Of a stretch of 64,000 bases of DNA, positions 9,250 to 21,190 are shown one piece after another (the first letter of the stretch is position 1; every line of letters begins with the position of its first letter). This DNA comes from Sugiyamaella lignohabitans (Eukaryota; Ascomycota; Dipodascomycetes; Dipodascales; Trichomonascaceae). The notes below the pieces were generated by a model, which saw only the letters and a program-made list of their open reading frames with translations, did not search any database and was not told the origin of the DNA. The stretch spans positions 3,162,001 through 3,226,000 of the forward strand of contig NC_031674.1 in the NCBI RefSeq assembly GCF_001640025.1, in the 5' to 3' direction. The position numbers and the translations under genes are program-made.

Positions 9250-12200
9250 AATGATATTTTAGACTAATTGAAAAATAGTTGCTTTTGGATGAGACTAGTA
9301 GCTTAATTTTCTTATTTTTATTACTAGTATATTATTCATGTTTAATATTCTATATGATCTGGTATAATAGATATTTTCTACAATTGACTTGATTGTGCTT
9401 AACTTGACAGTAATATTTCCATGAAGTCACCATACAGAAAGGTCTTCGAAACATTAAATCACTACAGCGTGGAATTGCCTGTTTCAGGATAAATTTGTAA
9501 TGCGTTGAATTGTTCCAGGAAGTAATATAGGCGTATCGATGACTTTGCCTATGTTACTACCGTTACTACACGTCAAAGTGTCGCAGTACTTCGCAATGGC
9601 AACTTTATGGCAACTCAACAGTCATTCCAACTATATAGGGGTGTCTGCAGTATATGATCAATCGAGCAGCAATGCATGACTTGCTTGCTCATTGTTTGAG
9701 GTAATGACCACCGGCTGGAAGGGTTGTGATTCGCAAAGGAATAAATTAAACTTCAAAGTACCAGTCTAATAATGTAGTGATCTACGAGATCAACTATTTA
9801 AGGTTTCGTTTACACCACTAGCTGAGACATGGCTAGACTATTGAGGTTCCTGATTGTCGGCTTTGCAAGCACCTTATTACATTTCGAGAGTAATAGTTAA
9901 GACAGTGAAAATAGAACATTGCGTTTTGCAAAATAATATATAAATGGCAGTAGAGATGTTTGGTAATAACTGCAGTTGGTTCATTACAATGATAGGTATG
10001 TAGCAGTTATAAGTGCAGTTTTATAGCATTTAGTACATATGAAACAGATTCTTGGTCGTCTAGCTAAAATCTGGACCACTCCTGGAATAAGAGAACACTT
10101 CCTAATATAATCGGATGAACAAATCAAGGATACCGAACACCGCGGATCATAACGATCATAAGAAGCGGGGAAAATGGTCAAAAGACGAGCCGAATAAAAA
10201 GAAACCAAGCTTCATATAGTTTTATTTTGTCAATTGCTAGAGCGAAAGCCGCCCAAACCTTACTCCCATTGCTGCTCACAGGCGTGGTATTGGTCACAGA
10301 TCTGAATCTTGCAGATTCTACTATTCCATACATTGATAATGTGCTAATGGAACTAGCATGAACTTTGACCAAATTTCTTCGCTTATGTGCATCGGTTAAA
10401 TGTTGAGACTGGAAATTCCTACTTCCGTCTAGAAAAGCAAACCTGAAAAGTCAAACCGATGTAGAACCCAAGTTCCTGGAAGACCCGACCCATTAAAGAG
10501 CGATGTACACCATTAATAAGAAACAGCTAAGCCAACGCAGGACCAACTTTTAGGGTTCGACCTATTTTTGGTTCAAGACATAATCTGTGCATTCGACGAG
10601 TCCAATGATGGTCTGAGCACCCTAAAATGAAGTACAATCTAGAAGCCACTTAGCCCAACATCTTATACAGCTATCAAGCGGCTTATTCCTCAGAACGACT
10701 GCCGAGCATCAGATTCAGAAAGCCGAAGAACATCCGAGACAATTGTACAGGCGATCGCCACGATTGCATACTACCACGTATATTGTTTCATTCACGTGCA
10801 TTAGAGTTTATGTACATTAACAACCGCACAGCTTATTGTTTGATGTTCATAGCAGAATTAAAACGCTTGACAAAAAAATCGTTGATGAACAAAGATCTGT
10901 ACGCTTAAAAGGGTAGATTTTCCAACGATCGGAGCAGTAATACTCGAGATCTTGCAAATCCATCCATCCATCTAGGACGGTGGCTGACAGCTTTTCGAGC
11001 CGCTTGTAAAATCACTGTCCCTGGGTCAATACTGGGGGAAATGTATTAGCATAAATATGCTATGAGTTCACAAAACATCCAAGAACTAGCGTAAAACTTC
11101 ATTAATATTTAATATACAAGCTACTAAGGACAAAATATGCAATAATTTTTTCTCAAACATCACGAGGTCAAAAGAACCTACAAACTACTGAAACTTGTAG
11201 TACTACTAACTACAGTGTGGTAAAATAGAAACACAACGGAATATTCGGACTTGGATCGTCACTCCACGGCATATGAAAATGAACCACTACTATGAAACAT
11301 AAAAGTGAAACAAAAATGACACCAACAAGCCCAATAGATTCGAAAAGTAAAAAATTAAATAAATCCAAATCAATGTCAATAAAAAAAAACAAACAAAAAC
11401 AAAAAAAAATCAAGTCAACCAAATCCCAAATCTAATTTCCTTGGCCACCCATGGGCGCTGGTCTTAGCCTCATCATAGTATTTCTATTCTGTCTCATAAA
11501 TGCCTCACAGTAGTTAGTTGACTGGTTTAGTCATGAAGTACCTCAAATTCCCAGAACTAGTTCCCAGAACTTGTTGCCAGAACCTTATAACTTTGCAGTC
11601 TCCAGTGCGCAAGTCGGTCGAATCATATAAGTAGTATACTTACTCTCAACTGTGAATCAAACTCTTGTCTTTCACTTCCCGTGAGATAAGGTTCCCATAC
11701 CTGCCGTTGATTTAATGAATCGGTATATTCATATGGGCATAGTTGCCGCGTCTCACCAGAGGAGCCTGGTTTAACTGTTAGCAATTAGTAATTATCACAT
11801 TGGCGTTGTGCCACCAGCCTGTATCAGCTTCACACATCAGCAAGAGGCACACTAAGCAGACACAATCCTAACTTACCTCCTTGACCAATTTGACTGTGAA
11901 TTGTAACATGGTTATTGGTATACCATTCTTGCCATGTCTCAATGGGATGTCTATTCGAACTGTAAGCTGGAGGCCACAGAGACATTTAGTGTTGTGTAAA
12001 AGTATGGTCAGGCGGATGGCTGTGTTCTATGTCTATGTTTATGTCTCTTGATAATAGTTTTGACTTAGTTCATAGGGGCTGAGAGAGCACAGGAATAAAT
12101 AAATTTACAATGGAACTTTCGGTGCTAGTAAAGTTTATAATGATAACCTGTCCGTCTGTATGCAGTAAAATATCAGTAACCTAATAAAAATCCCCAGCTA

Positions 12201-12348
12201 GTAAAGAGAATGGATTAGAGATTGAAATGTAGATAGGGAAAGAAATAGAAAAAATGATTGAATACTCTGTTCAATTTTAGACGTTGGCAGTAGTATTGGC
12301 TTTGGCTTTAATAGTTTGTTACCCCATGGAATCCCCCTAGCTGACTTA

Positions 12349-12368
12349 TATACATATATATATGTATA
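12349..12368. repeat. 20-bp perfect AT palindrome
   Basis: TATACATATATATATGTATA is a perfect inverted repeat without spacer inside the gene desert, and could extrude a small cruciform. Confidence 0.7.
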
Positions 12369-13365
12369 CACAAATATACGAATAGCCATATCTCTGCTTC
12401 AGGCAAGTAAGTTTCTAAATTTTATTTTATTTTTATTTTTATTTTCTTTTGAATTCACCACTTCCTGCTTGTAAATATATTTTATTTTTCCATGTTTGAC
12501 CTACAAGATCTCTAGTTTAGCGTTTATTTTGTTTTTGCACTCCTGTCATGAATTTATTTTTCTTTCCATTAATTAATTTTTTTGAAAAAGCACTGATACT
12601 GGTGTCTGGTTCTTCGATATGCAACTAAAATTAGTAATGGAAAAAGAAGCTTTTATGGTTACTTTTTGGGTCTGCGGATGGGGGTCCGACTATAAGCGAG
12701 AGCCCTCAAAATTGTACCCAAATATTTAATACTATTAAAGCCTTTTTTTCTATACCCTTTTATATTATTTCCAACAGGTTGAATTGTTGGACATCGGATG
12801 ACACTACGGATTGTTGTTTCCTGCTTTCAACCTCGCTATCCAACAATGAAATCTGCTAGGCGCGGATCCTGTTTATTTTTTTGCCGTTCTTGGTCATGAC
12901 CAGGTTTATATGCAGCCGTCAATGTGTTGATCGGGCGGAAGGGCTGTATAGCATTGCGGAGGAGTGACAAACGGTTTCACAGTTGAGAGGGTGGACGGTC
13001 AGCGTTTGTTACCCTGCTGGAAATTCCCAGCCCCCGTCGCTAATCCTTCTGCTCCTTTGATCTGTCCACCATAAGCAGGACATGGAACTCTGCTTAATTT
13101 TCCAGTTACTTGGTTCGCTTCGCTGCTTACCCAACTCATCAAAGATGCCGTTTTCGTTTACCATGTAACCGGGATAGTGACAAGTGACCCGGCCACAAGG
13201 ATCACATTTCGAGGTGGGCCCAAAACGAGTGTCATGAAACAAAACAACAGGAGTAGCTAGGGTAGGGGCTATCCGGACAACGGAAACCAAACAGGCGAAA
13301 GCGCAAAAGTAGCCATCAAAAGTTTAATATGCAGCTAGTCAATCTGCTCTACGCTTGTAAGGATT

Positions 13366-13382
13366 GGGGGGAGGGGGAGGGG
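13366..13382. repeat. G-run block
   Basis: Runs of six, five and four G separated by single A on the plus strand, just after another GG. It falls short of the standard four-run G-quadruplex pattern but could form a two-layer or intermolecular structure. Confidence 0.5.
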
Positions 13383-13511
13383 TATATGATATCCAATGTA
13401 GTTAGATCATTGGTCGAGCTAGTTGTAATATGTTGTAATAAACTTTATGTTTGCATGAAGATACAAACAAAACAACTTGAAGCGAGTTTGGCCATCAGGT
13501 AGTGAAGATAG

Positions 13512-13531
13512 TTTTTTTTTTTTTTTTTTTT
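13512..13531. repeat. poly-T tract, 20 bases
   Basis: Homopolymeric T run in the gene desert. Such tracts exclude nucleosomes in yeast. Confidence 0.8.
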
Positions 13532-15834
13532 AACTAGAGAGACTGAAACTAGGGGCCGAGGGCAGGGAACAAGATGGTCAACTACTGCCGGACTGTGACG
13601 GTGCTGAGGACGACCGACAAAATCGGTCTATCTAGATATTGTGGGGTATACTAGGGTTGTCTAGTGTATTGGGTGATTCGTCGGTTGTTTCCAGGATTAT
13701 GCACCAGAATCTCACCGTCACTTGCAGCAACTGCTTCCAGATACTACCATTTCATGTCATAGGTTGGCGCTCAGTCTACGTCACCATCTCGACAACAGGT
13801 ACCCAGTATGCTGATGACGAGCAATGACCTGCTATAATAGTCTGAAACAATACCGCGACGGAATCCATTCCTGAGGCTCAAAACTATTTGTAGTGTCCGA
13901 CTCGCACAGTCCACTTACTGGTTGAGTTGATAGGCATGAAACACAAGCGATATATTTAATAACTAACGAATGAAAGCACCTAAATAGTCAATGGAATAGA
14001 AAGAATCACAATACGAAACAGCAATTACTTGCCAAAACATTGCTGAACCATGGGTATATCGGATGATATTTCCGTTAAGGTTAACAGATAGAAATAATAT
14101 TTGCGACATTCAGTATATATGTAATACGGCATGTTAAATATTACAGTTAACATGTAATGAGAATAGTCTCCATACCAATAATAAGTACGGTCTGAAATCA
14201 TCACTATACAACCACCAAAAGCATGGCACCACAAATTCCACTTGTGAAAGAGATACTGTGATGTTGGAGGACTAGTTTGTTTCCATACATATAATTAGAA
14301 TTTAGCCTTGTATCAGGTTGTTCTAATGTTGACGCTGTATAATATGATCCACCATAAATATTGATCACTCAAATGTGGCGTACGGTTACGCTAGACTTTG
14401 TACTCCGCTTCTCCAGAATTACTTTTATTAGCAGCCTGTGTGCATTGCGAGCAGTTGGTGCAGCTCTTCACTGGGTGGATAGTTAAGCCATTGAGAAGTG
14501 CAATTAAAGAGGTGCAGGTCATAGAGCCCTTCGCAATGCAGTTAAGAATGCAGCAAAGAGTGCAGTTCCAGTGTGTAATACATTATAAATGAATTGCAAG
14601 TATATCCGATGCTCGCTTTTTTGCTTTTTGTCCTCATTTGGATTCTTTAAAGGACTGTTTCTTTGTTAGCATAGTCCGGTTGCTTTTTGTTTCTCTGCTG
14701 GTGTCGGAATATGAAATACCTAAATGTGGCTATCTTTGAACGGCGTTGGTAAAAAACATTCTCGTAGTTGAATGCAGAACTACCAGTATCGAATACAGCA
14801 TAATTGGATTGCACAGGAGTATGTTTCGTTGGTGTTCCATCTTTCAGTGAAGCCATAGGATGAAAAGTCCTATTGTGTACCGCTGGATCATAGAACTACA
14901 TCTAGATAATATTGATTCTATTGGGCCTCGGTAGTTAAAGACCACGATCATATGTCGTCGATAAGAAGTAAGGAGTGAGTGGTGGTGATATTGGCTACTT
15001 TAGGGTCAAAGGGCTAGTCCGAGATTTGGTATCCACAGACAGAAGAGGATAATCGCTGCGCTATGTGTTCGTTGGTTGTAGTAAATCTCCTGCAATCGCT
15101 ACATGTGGCCTTAGTGCTGCATGTACAGACATAAAGCGACGATCTAGATAGCTTGGAATCTGTATAGTTTCTATTTGAGGTTTGTTATAGCACACGAGAT
15201 TGTAGATCTGCACTTTTAAGAATTTTTAGCCTTTCCCGACTCAACCAGTAGCAGCATCCCATTCGGGTCATGATAATTGTCTCTAAAATCCGAGATGGGA
15301 AGCGGCCCGGTTTCTTTAAGAACGACCAAAACGATCAAGAAGAGAATATAGCTGTTACTTATCGAAGCGCTGGGCATATGGGGTGCTGTGGAGATTCTTA
15401 TCGTTTCAAATACAGATAAGAATAAGTCCATCCTAGCAGATACGGTCTGTTCTAATATAGATAGAGCTGCGGTTGTCCGTCCGCCCGACCACAATATGGA
15501 TCATTCCATAACTAGATTGTAGAGGTGTCATCCACATCGGGAGAATATCAACGAGGCAGCGGTACTTGTACTTGGCTGGCTGTTATTTATTAAGTTAATA
15601 GATAGATAGTTTATAGAACATTGATGTGTGCATGATGCTTGGTGTAGTCGGTTTTAGTCGCTGTATTAAGCGTAAGCGTTGGATAGACAGGCTACATTAG
15701 CGAGGATTGGCGTTGGAGATCGCGACCATGTCGGCCGATCGATCCAGAATCAGTCCTAGACATTGTTCTACACAATGCCTGAGTGGCCATTCACGGCCGA
15801 TGGTTGACTTGGGTCACGGCTGCTACTATTATTT

Positions 15835-15867
15835 GTCTAATCAGGTGTCTAATCAGGTATCTAATCA
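15835..15867. repeat. 12-bp tandem repeat
   Basis: Two full copies of TCTAATCAGGT(G/A) and a third partial copy (TCTAATCA) in direct tandem. Confidence 0.8.
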
Positions 15868-17399
15868 AAGATCACAAGGTACAGACAGTTCATTATATTA
15901 AAATTTCTAGAAGTGGTAGCTAAAAACGTCGAATAAAAGCTCTTTTTTAAAAAATCTATAACGTAGATTTTCGTGATCCAATTGCATCTCATAAAACTTG
16001 ACAACCAACTCTCTACTAAACTATTAAGGGGGAAGAGAGAGAGGATGACATGCTGAGACATGGGCGGACGGCATGACACGCGAGTCAGGACAGCATATAG
16101 AATGGCTGTAACTATAGGATTGGCATCAGCGCAGTTGGCCGGTGGTTGCAGCAAAGCTGCATTTATAGCCGGTACCGATTGCAGAATCATTAAATGAGCG
16201 GTAATAAGAGAACTCAAACATAACTCCTTCCACGTTTATTAAGCCTTCTAGTAAGTTGGCTTGGTGTGACTTCTGAAACTGTTTCGGCTATATATATAGA
16301 TGTACAACCATTTGTGGGAGCTTAAAACCGTTAAACCCACTAGTCAGAATGATGTCTGCAAAAAAATACAACTGGCGTTTCTGCGACTTCACGATTGCAT
16401 GTGCATCTTACTTGAAATTAAAAACGGTTGATCGACCAACTGAACGCCCTCATGAGTCGACTTACATCTAGCCGACCAACCCCAGACAGACCCAGACGTC
16501 CTCACTACCGACTCTGGGGATTTTTGAGCAATAATATTGATCTACCAAATGTTTATATCCAAGTTTGTTTTTTTATTTACAATATAATATCATATACATG
16601 AGGTTGAGAACGATATGCACTTAGATCTCGGGCCAACAAATGACTGGCTTAGCTGTCAACAGCAAACACTACGCAACACCTTCTTCGTATGAGTCTATTG
16701 AAGCATAGCTGTGATTATCCAGGATATCTGTCTAAGAAAGCTTGGCTTACCTGCCTATGACACTATTGCATTCAATTGAGAGTCGAATGTCCACTATGAA
16801 CTGGTGTATGAATAGATACAACATATGAATAGAATTTCAATTGGCTCGCTTATTGACAATGCGAGTATGATATCTTACACATCGCTGGAGACTCTCGTTT
16901 TCCACTGTTTAATATCCAAGGGCTTATAAAATTAGATTCGTTCACGCCCTTTTGCTGGACGGTTTTGACTTTGACTGCTGAAAACCGGCTACAGTAGACC
17001 TAGCGTCTATGGCAAAAAGGGTGCTAATATATAAATAGACACCATCCAGGAAGTCTCTAAATTGAATAGCCAGAGGACGTTGACTAATTATATTACCGTT
17101 TGACACGTATTGTTGAGGCATCTCTGTGTTGTGTTCACTGCAAAGAAGGGAAGAGTAATGACAGAGTCAGGACTTAAAATATATGTTGGCCTGAACTGAT
17201 ATTCCTATATGGAGGTTTCATCGCCTGCATCCATATTGTCTAAATTAAATTAATTTTTTCTTCAATATATGCCAATGAATATAATAAATACAAATACAAT
17301 AAATAAAAAAACAATCTAGAGATATAATAAACAAACCTATGCCAAGTTATGCCCTATTAACTACCAGCCGGTTCCTAGCCAAGCCTAATACAAGCAAGT

Positions 17400-19579
17400 T
17401 TAAACACCTTCGTCTTCATCCTCATCCTCGTCATTTTCATCATCTTCTTCCAATACAAGATCATTTTCAGCCTTCTCTTTACGGCTGATATTTATCGACG
17501 GTTGGTGGTCGCGATACAACACAATCCTACTTTGCTCATCCGTCTCGTTACATAACGCTATCAGTTGTTCTTTAGATAGCTCTGCAAAAGAGGGAGTACG
17601 AACGATTTGACCCCAATTCCTAAAGCAGTGAAGCGCAGCTTTTCGACAAATAATTGACTCCTCCGCTTGAACTGCCCTCTGCCAAACCAATAGCGCTGTA
17701 CTATTAGTGATTAGCCCCTGTTGTGTGATAGCCTCAATGCACAGCTGCCTCAATCTAGGCAAATCATACACGTTAGCTAGAATCAGGAGCCCTGTAACCT
17801 CATCAATCGAATTGCCCTCAATCGAATCTCTATACATAAACTCAATCAATCTGCGTACCCAACCGATAGGCTCTGATATACACAGGCTCCGACTATGAAA
17901 CTCTTGCATTTCGCTGGACATGATTCTTCTAAAATGTGGCCATCTTGCCCACAAAATCATCATATGAACAGGAATTGGTTCCGATATGGCGTATTCGCCC
18001 GATTCAACTAATTCGTCCAAGCTACAGGACAAAGGTGGTCTCCGAGTACCTTTAATGGCCTTAATTTCGAAATCACACATTTCAGCTCTCAAAAAATGCC
18101 CATACAAGTCATAGCCAAGTGTTCCCACCGCCGGAGCATCGGAAAGATCTTTTTTATCCGCAGTATAGCCAAGATATGATAAATCTAGCCTAAGAACATG
18201 GCTTAAACGTTCTTCCACCATGCTGGACTCTGGCTGGCCAAAAAATACCAAATGATTATTTGCCGACGTCATATGGTACCAAACATATCCAGAAAAATAA
18301 TCATCACAGTCTTCCATAACAGGTGACCAATTCAGCGATTTGAGGTCTAATGCTGAGATGCTACTTTGAATTCGACCAAACGCTGCCGTTGACCCCGGCA
18401 CCACAGCATCAATCATTTTACCTATACCTCCAGATCCATAATAATGTGTTCCAAAGCTCGACGGCTTAGGCAAGGACGAGACTATCAAAGCTGACCCAAC
18501 TGAGTCAGTTCCTATATCGTACCATGCTACCTCGGCCACACGATCCTGATTTTTCCCTAGGCCACCAAATGCCCATACTTTGTTATCATATACTGTGATC
18601 GTGTGGTCATAACTGGACACAAACGAACGTGGTCCACTCCATTTCCGGGTCGCAAATTCATATAGATACATTTCATTACTGACGCCATCAGCAGTTATAC
18701 CTCCCGAAATAATCATTCTCGTACCGTCTTCCGTCAAACATGCCGCATGTCGAGATCTTCCTGAAGGGATAACGACACCTGGAGGACCCCTGATACGTTT
18801 TATGAATCGCTTCTTGTCAGTTCGATGTAACCCCCGACGACGCGTACCGATTGCGACTTCCTCTTCGGCCTCATCTTCATCTTCATCTAAATCATCATCA
18901 TCATCATCTTCTTCTTCTTCTTCTTCTTCCTCAGCGATCTCAGCTGCATCATCTTCATAATCGTCATCCTCACTATTCTCCTTATAGTTTCGAATATGAT
19001 CCCAAGTTTCATCTTCTAAATTGAAATAGTAAATCATATTTGAAAAGGAACCATCATCTTTTTCACCTCCAAAAATCACTACCTTCGAATCATAAACAAC
19101 AGATGTGTGTCCTAGTTCATTGTTAGCTTCAAGTATGCAGGGACCTGCATATAGTCATTAATCTCCACTCCTGGAAAGCTTTTTACTACGATATTTTGAA
19201 AAACACAAGCCGGTCCTAAGGAGGTGGTAGCAACTTACCAAATAGAACTCCAGGAAATGTTTCATGTGGTTGTGGTAATTTTCTTGTCCAGATATTGGTC
19301 TCCAGATTTAATATGCTGACATTTTGATCAACTATGAGTGTTAGTGTCTACCTCTACCCCCCCTACTACCAGAAGGATATTTTAATCGCAGCTTAGCCTA
19401 TACTCACCTTCATCCGTAAACTTGTCAAATCCTCCAAAGACAAATACGAAATTTCCAGAGATAGCTATGGACTGATTCAGTAAGCTTGGCGGGACTCGAC
19501 CGGCTGTCTCTATAATATTATAGACCGGTACTTTTGTTCGAGTCGGTGTCACGGCATGTGGGAGCATCATAGCCGTCAT
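17400..19579 (-). CDS. kelch-repeat BTB/BACK protein, three exons
   Basis: Exons are 19579-19408, 19331-19239 and 19144-17400, giving 669 residues. Donor/acceptor pairs are GTGAGT..CATAG and GTAAGT..TGCAG, and the frame reads through both (FTDE-VDQNVS, FPGVLF-GPCILE). N-terminal kelch blades show FVFVFGG, VVIFGGEKD, MIISGG and VWAFGG. A very acidic run (about 146-184, mostly E and D) interrupts the propeller after the second GG block. A BTB domain (about 455-560), BACK-like helices (about 560-620) and an acidic tail follow. Such proteins often serve as substrate adaptors for Cul3-type ligases or as Ras/morphogenesis regulators; the fungal LZTR1-like and Mds3 groups are the nearest I can name. 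Function here is inferred. The gene borders the desert. Confidence 0.85.
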
Positions 19580-20176
19580 TTTATACTCCTTAACTAATTT
19601 TCAGTAGTATTCACCAATTATTAATAGTCTCCACCTTTATAGAGGAAACAAAGACTTTCTCAAAGTATCCCCCCTGAAAATCCCATATATTATCTCCAAA
19701 CCAATAATATTTAACTCCAAACAAAGTTTTACAATATTGTATGCTTTCTTCGAGCAGTTATTGCCTCTGTAATTCCTGTTAATTTGGTCAACAGCAAAAA
19801 AGAAGAAAAAACTACTCTGAACTTGTCTAGATTTGTCTAACTTATCCACTTCACGGGGTACCTAGAGTAACCGTCGCTGTAAAGGCTACCTCACCTAAAA
19901 CAAGCAGATATAATTTTTAATTTTTATTCAAAATCTCGGCTTTTGACGCGCTACTTGTTGTTTTCCAGCGACCCTTGGCCAGTAGTCGAACCGTCAAGTT
20001 TTTGTGCAAAAGTGAAATTTAAACCTATGCAGTATGATCCTTGAGCCTAGATTGTAATAAAGACTATACAGCTTCGTTCGCCCGATAATGTAAGTCGAGA
20101 TTGAAAGAACTTCCATGTCCTAGCCCAGATAAGACATTTTGAGCCTCCGATCAGCCATGCTAGAATCAAGCTAAGT

Positions 20177-20182
20177 CACGTG
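20177..20182. promoter_or_regulatory. CACGTG E-box (Cbf1-type)
   Basis: GTCACGTG matches the RTCACRTG Cbf1 consensus, between divergent genes. AT-rich DNA follows, but no CDEIII-like element is visible, so I do not read it as a point centromere. Confidence 0.4.
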
Positions 20183-20447
20183 ATAAAACAAACAAGAAAT
20201 TCTTAATCATTTTGGCTATATTAATCGTTACGGAAGGTTCGATTTACTCTGACCTAATTAATATATGACATTTTTTGGATAGAGCTGAGCTAGAATATAT
20301 CTTGTGTGCAAGGAAATCTAGACTGAGAAATTGACCTGTAAACGCGTAATTTAATATTTCCTTATCGAATGCACGATTGAAAAATTCAACATTATCAACT
20401 GGCTTACTCCATATTTCTATATGTTAGTTTGAAGTTTGATTCGATTT

Positions 20448-20723
20448 TTACACGGATTTGATCGCAAGAACAGCTATTCTTGGCAATAGGCTCTTCCAAA
20501 TTTGCCGAAATGCTCTTGTTCTTGGACCGTATCTGTGGGCTTTGATTGCAACAGGAATTCCAAGCAAGAGATTCAACACTTGGTCTATCGTTGATATCGC
20601 TTGTTTCGATAGCTTTCGTATGGCCTTAGAGAACAATTCGTTTCAAGGCTCGATTGTTTTACAAGATACTATAATGGCGATTTCGACTAAATCATACTCG
20701 GGATGTACAAATTCAGTAGGCAT
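20448..20723 (-). pseudogene. 92-codon small ORF broken by an in-frame TGA, or spliced small gene
   Basis: From ATG at 20723 the frame reads 26 residues (MPTEFVHPEYDLVEIAII..), meets TGA at 20645-20643, then stays open in the same register for another 64 codons of helix-prone, basic sequence (..LSKQAISTIDQVLNLLLGI..) to TAA at 20448. A 45-base segment from a GTATCT donor to a CTAAG acceptor would remove the stop and keep the frame, but it has no CTAAC branch box. So it may be a small spliced gene, a decayed gene, or chance. I recognise no family. The opposite strand is also open but lacks an early ATG. Confidence 0.25.
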
Positions 20724-21190
20724 GGATATATGTAGTAGTCATCAATAGTTACCAAAAGACAAATAGCTTTCCGTATATCTCAATTTATTACAATTTCTTT
20801 GTTAGTTTCCACGAGAAATCTTGCTCGTTTGAAGATACACTGCCGTAGAAGAAATTTTTGTACTAATAATTTATAAAATAGCACGCGGCAGATAACAAGA
20901 GACAAGCGTCCGAGGGAAAAACACAGGCGCAAAAAAAACCGATGATCTCAGATTTTACATTACGCAACTAACCTTCCGCCTAACGTTTGCATTTTGAATT
21001 CTTTTATTACAGGATAGATCATTCCTAGACTGTCCTTCTGGATCAAATCAGAAATACTCGCTACGAAATCTAAAGAAAGACGCGTGATCACCGAAAATTC
21101 TTCAGAAACTGGCCAGTAGTTGCTTTCATAGCGAGTCGCGTTTATTGAACAGCAACACTGCTTACCATACCATAAACATAGACAAGCCAT

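Larger units (their letters stand above)
9250..17399. other. 8.1-kb gene desert
   Basis: No frame here longer than 118 codons, and none shows a family motif or the codon bias of the neighbours; several open only from TTG. I found no tRNA, no paired long terminal repeats and no transposase or polymerase motif. Small landmarks are an AT palindrome (12349-12368), a G-rich block (13366-13382), a 20-T run (13512-13531), a 12-bp tandem repeat (15835-15867), and many TGCAG/GTGCA words at 14440-14570. Possible explanations are a regional centromere, decayed subtelomeric or mobile DNA, or non-coding transcription units. Confidence 0.6.
19580..21190. other. 1.6-kb spacer between divergent genes
   Basis: Promoters of the kelch-BTB gene (minus) and the IOC3-like gene (plus). 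It contains a CACGTG box (20177-20182), an ACGCGT (20342-20347) and a small interrupted minus-strand ORF described separately. Confidence 0.5.

Noticed and set aside
13009..13290. 93-codon minus frame in the gene desert
   Set aside because: Opens from TTG, no motif, no codon bias.
15861..16217. 118-codon minus frame in the gene desert, partly hydrophobic
   Set aside because: Opens from TTG and shows no family similarity or regular helices.
20177..20260. CDEI-like GTCACGTG followed by AT-rich DNA, as in a point centromere
   Set aside because: No CDEIII-like element, and point centromeres are limited to Saccharomycetaceae and close relatives.
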